Positions 1-6,270 of a stretch of DNA of 9,719 nucleotides are shown piece by piece. Made by a program: the position numbers and the translations under genes. The DNA is from Candidatus Aenigmatarchaeota archaeon (GTDB lineage: Archaea > EX4484-52 > B79-G9), in NCBI GenBank assembly GCA_023142905.1, contig JAGLIP010000020.1:1-9719 (forward strand), in the 5' to 3' direction. The notes beneath the pieces were generated by a model. That model worked only from the letters and a program-made list of their open reading frames with translations, searched no databases and had not been told where the DNA came from. Positions within the stretch are counted from its first letter, which is position 1. Each line of letters begins with the position of its first letter.

Positions 1-185
1 GAATCAATTGTTATTGTGTCTGGTGTGTATGTCTGAAGCTTTATTGCATCTGCGCCTGCATCCTTTGCCGCTTTGATAGTTTTTACAGCAACATCAAAAT
101 CTTGTTGATGATTTGCAGAAAGTTCTGCTATGATAAATATGGGGGATTCTTTGTCTATTTTTTTATGCGCTATATGTATTTCCAT
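1..185 (-). CDS. pseI: Pseudaminic acid synthase-like NeuB/PseI family protein, N-terminal part only
   Basis: Only the first 61 codons are in the window; the gene continues past the left edge. The family condenses phosphoenolpyruvate with a 6-carbon amino sugar to give a 9-carbon nonulosonic acid in the cytoplasm. The visible start of the TIM barrel carries FIIAELSANH near residues 14-23, then DAGADAIKLQTYTPDTITID near residues 41-60. The ELSANH and KLQTYTPDT forms resemble pseudaminic acid synthases (PseI) more than sialic or legionaminic synthases, which usually read EIGxNHxG. The ATG at 185 was chosen because the protein begins at the usual distance before the first strand, and because a TATA-like box at 212-217 would start RNA about 3 nt upstream. 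No good Shine-Dalgarno is seen, which fits a nearly leaderless message. The methyltransferase upstream on the same strand ends 68 nt before. Family assignment is secure; sugar specificity is inferred from a short fragment and the PseB/PseC neighbours. Confidence 0.88.
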   Translation of the reverse strand, partial: MEIHIAHKKIDKESPIFIIAELSANHQQDFDVAVKTIKAAKDAGADAIKLQTYTPDTITID

Positions 186-211
186 TAGTATGCATCTCAA
201 CATTTATGGTG

Positions 212-220
212 TTTATATTT
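212..220 (-). promoter_or_regulatory. TATA-like box for the PseI-type gene
   Basis: On the minus strand the sequence AAATATAAA precedes the ATG at 185. The first T of TATAAA (217) lies 32 nt from the start codon, so transcription would begin about 3 nt ahead of it. This matches the spacing at other genes of the window. It is inferred from spacing and sequence only. Confidence 0.45.
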
Positions 221-253
221 TCTGGTTTATGGCATCTTTTACATATCTTATTA

Positions 254-1021
254 TTAACTTATTTTTTTTAATAAAATTATTATTTCGGGCGAATAACCTT
301 CAATAGGACTAACCCCCATCTTTGTAAGCTTAAGTGCTAATTTATTTATCGGGGAAAAATAATCCGGATCACCTTCAGATAAAGATGCATTGAATATTCG
401 TGAGATAAAATAGTATAGACTCCCGAAATCTATTTTTTTTTCAATGACAAACTTATCCTCAATGTCATCCAGAAATTTAAATGGCAAATACTCATTGAAT
501 GTTTTTACTTTTATTTCTTCTAAGTTTAATTCTGTGCGTATTTTATTTATTTTATTCAGTGGTTCTAAGAAACATTCAATCATTATGTATGTTCCGTTTT
601 CTTTTAAGAGCGCATGTATATTTTTTATAGCTTGATGTTTGCTTTTTCCTTTTACATTTATTAATAGTCTTTTAGTTATTATTTTATCAAATTTAAAATC
701 AAAAAGTTTAGCTAAATTTTCTGTTGCGGCATCTGACTTATAAAAAAATATGTTTTTAAGATTCATTTCATTTTTCTTTTCATTTGCAATATCTATCATT
801 TGCGGAATGAAATCCACACCATAGAATTTGGCATTTTTCTTTTTTTTGGCAAGTTCTATTAATGTTCTGCCGTTCCCGCAACCAACATCACAAATCACAT
901 CGCCATCTTTTATCAATGTCTCTAGAAATGTCATTTCTAAATCTTCACACAAAGGATCAAAATTCACCGTTTGTACATTATATTTAAATTTTTTCGCTTG
1001 GCCTTCCCAAAAATCCTTCAT
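254..1021 (-). CDS. Class I SAM-dependent methyltransferase in the nonulosonic acid cluster
   Basis: This 255-residue protein is probably a cytoplasmic S-adenosylmethionine methyltransferase. Motif I, DVGCGNG, is at about residues 45-51, and the acidic residue ending strand 2 is in GVDF near residues 68-71. The C-terminal half has no recognisable substrate domain, so the acceptor is unknown. An in-frame GTG at 1030 would add three residues, but it is embedded in a GGTGA Shine-Dalgarno (1027-1031) placed 5 nt before the ATG at 1021, so I prefer the ATG. It lies between the PseC-type aminotransferase and the PseI-type synthase on the same strand, suggesting that it O- or N-methylates the sugar or a precursor. 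That role is inferred from position only; a methyltransferase for lipid or cofactor substrates would look the same. It has its own TATA-like box at 1061-1068. Confidence 0.82.
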   Translation of the reverse strand: MKDFWEGQAKKFKYNVQTVNFDPLCEDLEMTFLETLIKDGDVICDVGCGNGRTLIELAKKKKNAKFYGVDFIPQMIDIANEKKNEMNLKNIFFYKSDAATENLAKLFDFKFDKIITKRLLINVKGKSKHQAIKNIHALLKENGTYIMIECFLEPLNKINKIRTELNLEEIKVKTFNEYLPFKFLDDIEDKFVIEKKIDFGSLYYFISRIFNASLSEGDPDYFSPINKLALKLTKMGVSPIEGYSPEIIILLKKIS

Positions 1022-1026
1022 CTGTC

Positions 1027-1031
1027 TCACC
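1027..1031 (-). promoter_or_regulatory. Shine-Dalgarno GGTGA deciding the methyltransferase start
   Basis: GGTGA, complementary to the usual archaeal 16S rRNA 3' end, ends 5 nt before the ATG at 1021. It overlaps the alternative GTG at 1030 and so argues for the ATG as the true start. Confidence 0.6.
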
Positions 1032-1060
1032 TTATCAATTCTTTATTCTTTTTTATGTGT

Positions 1061-1068
1061 GCTATATT
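1061..1068 (-). promoter_or_regulatory. TATA-like box for the methyltransferase gene
   Basis: The minus-strand sequence AAATATAGC would start RNA near 1037 by the spacing rule seen elsewhere here, giving a leader of about 16 nt that contains the GGTGA. The rest of the 143-nt gap (1031-1173) shows no gene and no clear hairpin. Confidence 0.35.
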
Positions 1069-1173
1069 TTGTGGTTTAAATTAATATCGTTGGAATGTGA
1101 CTGTTCTTTCTCTTTTAAGTTTTTTATGTGTTTAAACTGTAGGAATATTTGAATTATTTAATGATTCTTTTGA

Positions 1174-2319
1174 TTATTTTTTGGAGTTTTTAATAGCCTT
1201 TTTAATGCACTCAATAATGTATTCGATATCTTGTTCTGTTATGCTTGGAAACAGCGGTAGTGTGATTATCCGTTTAAAAATATTTTCAGTTATGGGGTAA
1301 TCATTTTTATCAAAATTAAACTTATTTTTGTAATATGTGTGTTTGTAAATTGGTATGTAATGGACATTGACACCGATATTTAAATTTTTTATATATTTGA
1401 AAAAGGCATTTCTGTCTATTGTTTCATCTAATAGTATGGTATATATGTGCCATGCGTGGTTGACATTACAGTTTACTTGCGGCAAGGTAATCTCTTTAAT
1501 CTTTTTAAGATGTTCCTTGTATCGCGTAACTACTTTTTGTCTTTTTTTAATGAATAAGTCAAGTTTTTTTAATTGTGATATCCCCAACGCCGCCTGAAAG
1601 TCGGTCATACGGTAATTTCTTCCGAGATACTTCATGTCGTATGCCCAGGTTGCATTCGAGCCGTATCTTTCTTGGATGCTTTTATCTATTCCGTGGCTTC
1701 GCAAAAGAAGCATTTTTTCATAGAATTCTTTGTTGTTTGTGGCAACAGCACCCCCTTCACCGGTTGTTATGTGCTTCACCGGATGAAAACTGAATATTGT
1801 GAGGTCTGCAAAATTGCCCACTTTTTTATTTTCGTATTCGGCGCCAATTGCATGGCATGCATCTTCAATAAGATATAAGCCGAATTCATCGGCGATTTTT
1901 TTGATTTCGTTTATATCGCATGGTTGTCCTGCGTAATCCATATATATGATTGCTTTCGTATTTTTGGTTATTTTTTTCCGTATTTCTTTTGGGTCGATAT
2001 TGAATGTGTCTTTTTGTATGTCTGCGAATACAGGGGTTAAGTCATTATATATTATAGAATTAGATGTTGCAACAAATGTGAATGGCGTTGTTATTACTTC
2101 AGAACCTTTAGGCAAGTTCAGTGATTGTACTGTTATGTCCAGAGCACTTGTTCCACTATTTACGACAACGCAGTATTTGCAGTTGATATAAGAACATAAT
2201 GCGTCTTCAAATTCTTTTATTTTTGGTCCTGTTGTAATCCAATCGCTCTTTAAAACAGAAACTACTTCTTTTATGTCTTCGTCATTTATTTCTTGGTGGC
2301 CGTAAGGTATAAAATTCAT
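1174..2319 (-). CDS. pseC: PLP-dependent sugar aminotransferase, PseC type (DegT/DnrJ/EryC1/StrS family)
   Basis: This 381-residue cytoplasmic enzyme is predicted to transfer an amino group from glutamate to the 4-keto group of UDP-2-acetamido-2,6-dideoxy-hexos-4-ulose, the product of PseB. The N-terminus FIPYGHQEI and the SDWITTGP segment are typical of PseC. Other DegT-family landmarks are SGTSA near residues 55-59 (phosphate binding), EDACHA with the cofactor-nitrogen aspartate near D153, and SFHPVKHITTGEGG with the Schiff-base lysine near K182. Length is normal. An ATG at 2328 would add RFM at the front, but the TATA-like box at 2346-2353 predicts RNA starting near 2322, so the ATG at 2319 is preferred. 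It is divergent from the Gfo/Idh oxidoreductase, with about 94 nt between the two preferred starts. The family call is firm; PseC rather than a related sugar aminotransferase is supported by the motifs and the neighbouring dehydratase and synthase. Confidence 0.9.
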   Translation of the reverse strand: MNFIPYGHQEINDEDIKEVVSVLKSDWITTGPKIKEFEDALCSYINCKYCVVVNSGTSALDITVQSLNLPKGSEVITTPFTFVATSNSIIYNDLTPVFADIQKDTFNIDPKEIRKKITKNTKAIIYMDYAGQPCDINEIKKIADEFGLYLIEDACHAIGAEYENKKVGNFADLTIFSFHPVKHITTGEGGAVATNNKEFYEKMLLLRSHGIDKSIQERYGSNATWAYDMKYLGRNYRMTDFQAALGISQLKKLDLFIKKRQKVVTRYKEHLKKIKEITLPQVNCNVNHAWHIYTILLDETIDRNAFFKYIKNLNIGVNVHYIPIYKHTYYKNKFNFDKNDYPITENIFKRIITLPLFPSITEQDIEYIIECIKKAIKNSKK

Positions 2320-2345
2320 AAATCTCATTAACCCGCATATTTTGG

Positions 2346-2353
2346 TATTTAAA
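2346..2353 (-). promoter_or_regulatory. TATA-like box for the PseC-type gene
   Basis: The minus-strand box TTTAAATA lies about 34 nt before the ATG at 2319 and 25 nt before the ATG at 2328, which favours the shorter protein with a leader of about 3 nt. It sits back to back with the box of the oppositely oriented oxidoreductase gene. Confidence 0.4.
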
Positions 2354-2382
2354 CGATGTTCAAAAATAACTAGGATTAAATT

Positions 2383-2390
2383 TTTATAAA
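2383..2390 (+). promoter_or_regulatory. TATA box for the Gfo/Idh oxidoreductase, leaderless
   Basis: TTTATAAA lies with the first T of TATAAA (2385) 29 nt before the ATG at 2414. This is the distance expected if transcription starts at the start codon itself. It decides the start over the GTG at 2396, which would lie upstream of the transcription start. Confidence 0.55.
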
Positions 2391-2413
2391 TATGTGTGTG
2401 TTACTATGATTTA

Positions 2414-3385
2414 ATGGAAAAAATTAATGTGGGTCTTTTAGGGTATGGTTTTATTGGCAGCATTCATCGGGAAGTTATGGATGAACTAGAAAAATTCAGC
2501 TTGGTGTGTGTTGCAGAACCAAAAAACGAATTGACAACTAATTTAAATGTGTCTCTATATTCGGATTATCAAGATTTAATTGAGAAAGAATACAAAAATT
2601 TGGATGCCGTAATTATAGCATTACCTACGGGATTGCATAGAGATGCCACTAATTATGCATTTAATTTTGGGTTAGATGTCCTTTTAGAAAAACCGATGGC
2701 TGTTAATTCAAAAGAGGCAAAGGATATAAGAGAAGAAAATATCTTGCATGATTCAAAGTTAATGATTGGCATGACTGGGAGATATCATCCAGAGTTTTTG
2801 TCTGCGTATAAAGCCATTAAATCTGGAATTATCGGGGATTTGATTTCATTGGATGAAAAAATGCATTATGGTTCTGTGGATTTTCCTGAAAAGTATTTAG
2901 AAAAAAATCTTTTTGGGGGTGGTGTTGGTCTTACTAACGGGATTCATACGGTTGACCGTTTCTTATGGTTTACTGGACAAGAGGTAGCTTCTGTGGATTT
3001 AGAATATATCGGAAATGATTTTTTTAAAAAAGACATAGAAGATAATTTGATGGGGGCTATTGTTTTTGATAATGGAATTAAAGGAACTTTTTCATTAAGA
3101 TGGTCACGAAATCCAGAACAAGATTATGTATTTGAAGTTATTGGAACTAAAGGAAAAGTTACAGTTTATGGATTTGATAAAACAATTCTTTCGTTAAGCG
3201 ATAAGGAAACTGTTCTTTTCGAACATGAAAAAGATACTGATTTTCGTCGGAGACATAAACCAGGTATAAAAGCAGAATTATTGTCTTTTGCTCAATATTT
3301 GCATTCTGGAGATGGAAATAATCATATTCTGGATTGTATAAATGCACAAAAGATTACTGATTATTTTGAAGAATGTTTTTCATAG
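2414..3385 (+). CDS. Gfo/Idh/MocA family NAD(P)-dependent oxidoreductase
   Basis: This 323-residue protein is a predicted cytoplasmic sugar or sugar-nucleotide dehydrogenase. The N-terminal Rossmann fold has GLLGYGFIG (residues 7-15); the family EKP motif with its catalytic lysine is at 92-94 (LLEKPMAVNSK); and the C-terminal domain carries GGGVGLTNGIHTVD, with the expected histidine and aspartate at 178 and 181. The residue usually Asp in this motif is Asn175, a possible substrate-specificity difference. The start was set at the ATG at 2414 because a well-placed TATA box makes the message leaderless and because residue 2 onward matches the usual length before the first strand; a GTG at 2396 would add six residues. 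It is the only gene on this strand in the glycan cluster, divergent from PseC and convergent with PseB. It may oxidise or reduce a keto-sugar in the same pathway, but the substrate cannot be read from sequence. Confidence 0.88.
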   Translation: MEKINVGLLGYGFIGSIHREVMDELEKFSLVCVAEPKNELTTNLNVSLYSDYQDLIEKEYKNLDAVIIALPTGLHRDATNYAFNFGLDVLLEKPMAVNSKEAKDIREENILHDSKLMIGMTGRYHPEFLSAYKAIKSGIIGDLISLDEKMHYGSVDFPEKYLEKNLFGGGVGLTNGIHTVDRFLWFTGQEVASVDLEYIGNDFFKKDIEDNLMGAIVFDNGIKGTFSLRWSRNPEQDYVFEVIGTKGKVTVYGFDKTILSLSDKETVLFEHEKDTDFRRRHKPGIKAELLSFAQYLHSGDGNNHILDCINAQKITDYFEECFS

Positions 3386-3392
3386 ACATGCT

Positions 3393-3411
3393 ATTTTTTG
3401 TATTAAAAAAT
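3393..3411. terminator. Possible bidirectional terminator between convergent genes
   Basis: A T6 run and an A6 run, each extended by one pairing base, flank the 5-nt spacer GTATT. They give a 7-bp A/T-only stem and present an oligo-U tract to transcription from either side. It lies between the oxidoreductase stop (3385) and the dehydratase stop (3435). Archaeal termination depends mainly on oligo-U, so function is plausible but unproven. Confidence 0.35.
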
Positions 3412-3434
3412 TTATTTAATCTGTAATTAGGATA

Positions 3435-4450
3435 TTATTGCAATAAATTTGATTTTTTCAATATTTCTGGGATTTCTTTCTTATTTAAGAGATTATTTTT
3501 ATCTCCAGAACTATATTTTGTCATTGTTGGTCTCTTTTTATTTTTTAAATAACCATAATCAACATTTTGATATTTGGCTATTTGTGATAAAATTACATAA
3601 CTTTCACCAAAATCATATGTTCTTGTAATTTCATCTTCATTTATCAAATATTCGTCGATTTTTTCTCCCGGGCGTATTCCTGTAACATCAATACCTGTGT
3701 TGCCATAAATGTCTTGTAATACTTCAATCAAATCTATTATTTTTAAAGAGTTGAGTTTGGGTATGAATATTTCACCACCAACGCCGTATTGCAGTGCATT
3801 GATAACTTCCTTAACTGCTCTTTCGACTGAGAGTATAAACCGTGTCATTCTTTTGTCGGTTAACGGTGTTTTTTCGCCATTTTTTATTTTTTCAATAAAA
3901 AACGGGATTATTGAACCGGTGCTTGCAAGCACATTGCCGTATCTTGCCGCAACAAATGCTGTTCTGGCGTTTCCTTTATTGTAGTTGCTTTCTACAAAAA
4001 TACGCTCCCCTAAAAATTTGCATGCGCCGTAAGAATTTATTGGTGAGCATGCTTTGTCTGTTGAAATGAAGACTGCTTTTTCTACATTGTTTTTTAAACA
4101 AGCATTTACTACATTCAATGTTCCTTCTATGTTTGTTTTTATTGATTCCTGCACATTATATTCAATCATGTCTATTCTTTTTAGGGCTGCTGCATGTATA
4201 ACTATATCTACATCATTCATTGCCCGTTCAAGACGGGAATAGTCCCTAACATCGCCAATTAAATGTCTCAAACGCGTATCGGTTAGTATTGTTTGCATTT
4301 TATGGTGTTTTACTTCATCTCGCGAATATATTCGTATGCTTTTAGGATTATATTCCAAAATCTTTTTAGTCAATGCGCGGCCTAAAAATCCAGTTCCGCC
4401 CGTTATTAAAATGTTTTTTTCTTTGAATATTTTTGAGTAGATATTATCAC
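3435..4450 (-). CDS. pseB: UDP-GlcNAc 4,6-dehydratase (PseB type), apparent frameshift near the N-terminus
   Basis: This extended SDR enzyme is predicted to convert UDP-GlcNAc to a UDP-4-keto-6-deoxy sugar with C5 inversion, the first step of pseudaminic acid synthesis. In the main frame it has NILITGGTGFLGRA (NAD-binding), GDVRD, HAAALKR, STDKACSP (catalytic Asp-Lys pair) and SYGACK (Tyr-xxx-Lys), and a PseB-like tail with KYSSGDKNNLL. The main frame is open from 4460 but has no ATG, GTG or TTG before TTG 4373, which would delete the NAD-binding loop and leave 312 residues. A GTG at 4450 lies 29 nt from the T of a TATAA box, as in leaderless genes here, but its frame reaches TAA at 4406-4408. 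A one-base shift at the A7 run (minus strand, 4414-4420) joins the two frames, giving about 338 residues, close to the family length. It may be a sequencing or assembly error, mutation, or slippage; an atypical ATA (4430) or ATC (4442) start is the other reading. Confidence 0.82.
4414..4420 (-). other. A7 homopolymer where the dehydratase frame appears to break
   Basis: On the minus strand seven A residues follow AAG and precede CATT. Reading from GTG 4450 the codons are AAG AAA AAA ACA, then TTT TAA. Moving back one base after the second AAA gives AAC ATT TTA ATA, which leads straight into the conserved ITGGTG motif. An eighth A in the genome or in the transcript would give the same repair. 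Confidence 0.55.
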
Positions 4451-4473
4451 CTTTTAGCTTTTAGTTGGGTAAA

Positions 4474-4481
4474 GTTATAAA
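4474..4481 (-). promoter_or_regulatory. TATA box for the PseB-type gene
   Basis: The minus-strand box TTTATAAC has the first T of TATAAC at 4479, 29 nt before GTG 4450. This is the same distance as at the oxidoreductase gene and supports GTG 4450 as a leaderless start. The 86-nt gap between this gene and the flippase stop holds nothing else recognisable. Confidence 0.5.
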
Positions 4482-4536
4482 TATTTATTTTGAAGTTGCA
4501 GAAAACCAGATAATTTAGTTTATGGTTTTTAATATT

Positions 4537-6057
4537 TTATGATTTTGTTTTAATTTTTTTTATTTGGTTCATGGCTTTTGTATATAGATTAATTATTTCT
4601 TTTTCTTCCTTTTGGACTATTTTTAGTCGTATAATCGCAAGCAGGTATATAATGGCTAAAATAATCGTTCCCACAATTGCAGGAAATGTTGGTATTGTGT
4701 TGTAAAATTGATGCAGTCCGAAATATAGGGCATACATCATGACTGAGCCCACAATAACTATTTTTAACATAGTTAAATTATATGCGGATACATTGATGTT
4801 TTTTCTTGCATGATATGTAACAAGAATTGCTCCAAAAACAAGTGAAAATGAGGTTGCAATAGCACCGCCAATCATTCCGTATGGGGGTATAAGGAGCGAA
4901 TTCAATAAAACATTTCCAACGGCAGTCAAAACACTTATCTTGAGAATTAGTTTTGTTTTTTTATGCATATCAAGAATGGCGCCACTTGCATTGGCAAGTG
5001 ATGTTATGAAATAACCTACAGCGAGTATTGAAAGTGCTGGTGCTGCTGTTGCATAATTTCCGCCGAAAAGAAGTGAAATAATATTTTGGGAGAAAAAAAC
5101 CATGATAAGAAGTGCCGGGAAATTGGCAATAAAAATCCATTTTGTGGTGGAAGCATATGTTTTTTTTATGTTTTCTATTCGGTTATTTGCATAATCTCTT
5201 GTTATTACGGGAAGAAAAAGAGAGAGTATTGCTGTTGGGAAAAGCAGCATGAGGCTTGCTGTTGGGAGTGCGGCATTATATAGCCCTACAATTTCTGCAG
5301 TTTTGTATGCCCCAAGCATTATGGTGTCGGTCCATGAAAGTATTAGGCCTATGATACTTGACAGTACGAGTGGTAGGGAGTAGGATAGAAGTTCTTTTTG
5401 AGTTGATATTGATTTTATTTTTGTTTTTATAATCGGAAACACATGTTTTTCAAGAAAGTAAAAAGAAAAAATCGCAATTGAACCAATGGCCGTAACATAC
5501 GCAATAGTTATTCCGAATAACCCCCAGCTAAGATAAACAGCTGTTATTGTTGCTGCAAGACGCACAATACCTTCTATGAGCTGTTTTGTTATGACTTCGT
5601 ATTTTATTTTTTGAAATGCCCTTAGTGCTGCTAAAAAAATATTTGCCGTAACATTTAAGGGAATTGCAAAGGCAATTATTTTTATTACGGGCACGAGTCG
5701 GGCATTGTGAAATAGTTGAATTGCTATGGTTTCTGCAAGAAGGTATGTCACCGCAGCTAAAAGAAGCGATAACGGAACGGTTATTTTAAGTGCTGTTGTT
5801 ATGACGCCTTTCATTCGCGCTTCGTCATTTTTGCCGGAATAGTATGATACATATCTGAGCACTCCGGAGGCTAATCCCAGCATAGAAATTGTGGTCGCAA
5901 TTCCAAGCACAGCCAACCCTAAAGATAATAGCCCGTATTCTTCTGTACCTACACGGGCCACGACTATTCGCCAGGCATATGTTAGGACTTTAGAGATAAA
6001 CATGCCTATAAAGACTATTCCTGCGCCAGAGGCCATTGTTTTTAGGTTGGATTGCAT
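4537..6057 (-). CDS. Polysaccharide/lipid-linked sugar flippase, Wzx-like member of the MATE/MOP superfamily
   Basis: This is a roughly 506-residue polytopic membrane protein rich in hydrophobic segments throughout, about 12-14 by eye. The first segment is GIVFIGMFISKVLTYAW, followed by a loop RIVVARVGTEEYGLLSLGLAV, typical of the polysaccharide-export branch of the MOP superfamily. Such proteins move lipid-linked oligosaccharides or repeat units across the cytoplasmic membrane. Length is normal for the family. A GTG at 6066 would add three residues; the ATG at 6057 is preferred because the second, partial copy of this 5' end at 8431-8456 matches exactly up to this ATG. It sits directly upstream of the dehydratase gene on the same strand with an 86-nt gap, so its likely cargo is the glycan carrying the sugars made by the neighbouring enzymes. 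Cargo identity is inferred from context only. Confidence 0.9.
   Translation of the reverse strand: MQSNLKTMASGAGIVFIGMFISKVLTYAWRIVVARVGTEEYGLLSLGLAVLGIATTISMLGLASGVLRYVSYYSGKNDEARMKGVITTALKITVPLSLLLAAVTYLLAETIAIQLFHNARLVPVIKIIAFAIPLNVTANIFLAALRAFQKIKYEVITKQLIEGIVRLAATITAVYLSWGLFGITIAYVTAIGSIAIFSFYFLEKHVFPIIKTKIKSISTQKELLSYSLPLVLSSIIGLILSWTDTIMLGAYKTAEIVGLYNAALPTASLMLLFPTAILSLFLPVITRDYANNRIENIKKTYASTTKWIFIANFPALLIMVFFSQNIISLLFGGNYATAAPALSILAVGYFITSLANASGAILDMHKKTKLILKISVLTAVGNVLLNSLLIPPYGMIGGAIATSFSLVFGAILVTYHARKNINVSAYNLTMLKIVIVGSVMMYALYFGLHQFYNTIPTFPAIVGTIILAIIYLLAIIRLKIVQKEEKEIINLYTKAMNQIKKIKTKS
6032..6057 (-). repeat. 26-bp direct repeat, inner copy (flippase codons 1-9)
   Basis: The first 26 nt of the flippase coding sequence, from ATG through codons for MQSNLKTM and into the next codon, are repeated without mismatch and in the same orientation at 8431-8456. 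The two copies bracket the regulatory operon at 6271-8233. Confidence 0.9.
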
Positions 6058-6086
6058 GAAAATCACATAAAGATTATGGGTGAAGC

Positions 6087-6094
6087 TTACATAA
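6087..6094 (-). promoter_or_regulatory. Weak TATA-like box for the flippase gene
   Basis: The minus-strand sequence TTATGTAA lies about 36 nt before the ATG at 6057 and would start RNA near 6064, giving a short leader of about 7 nt. It departs from the better boxes in the window, so confidence is low. Confidence 0.25.
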
Positions 6095-6133
6095 GAGTTT
6101 GTTATTGAACCACAGGGGTGTTACTTTGCCTAT

Positions 6134-6192
6134 TTATCTGTTTTAGTGGCCATTATTTGCATTTTCTTTTGGATATATTCATCCACAGATAA
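6134..6192. repeat. 8-bp inverted repeat in the 214-nt gap upstream of the flippase
   Basis: TTATCTGT (6134-6141) and ACAGATAA (6185-6192) are perfect inverted copies separated by 43 nt. They may be a regulator binding pair or chance. The rest of the gap from 6058 to 6270 holds the weak flippase promoter and the 11-bp tandem repeats but no gene. Confidence 0.3.
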
Positions 6193-6232
6193 GCTATTCA
6201 TTTCATTCATGCCGGGGTATAACAAAGTTAGC

Positions 6233-6265
6233 TTGGGATATATTTGGGATATATTTGGGATAAAC
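6233..6265. repeat. Three tandem 11-bp units at the end of the AlbA_2 regulator gene
   Basis: The unit TTGGGATATAT occurs twice exactly (6233-6243 and 6244-6254) and a third time with the last bases changed (6255-6265). The array ends 5 nt before the stop codon of the regulator gene at 6271. An 11-bp period puts each copy on nearly the same face of the helix, as in some operator arrays, but slippage-generated repeats would look the same. Confidence 0.7.
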
Positions 6266-6270
6266 TTCAA

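Noticed and set aside
2396..2413. GTG at 2396 as oxidoreductase start
   Set aside because: It lies between the TATA box and the predicted transcription start, so it would not be in the message.
3435..4373. TTG at 4373 as the true start of the dehydratase
   Set aside because: It would remove the ITGGTGFLG NAD-binding motif that is present in frame immediately upstream.
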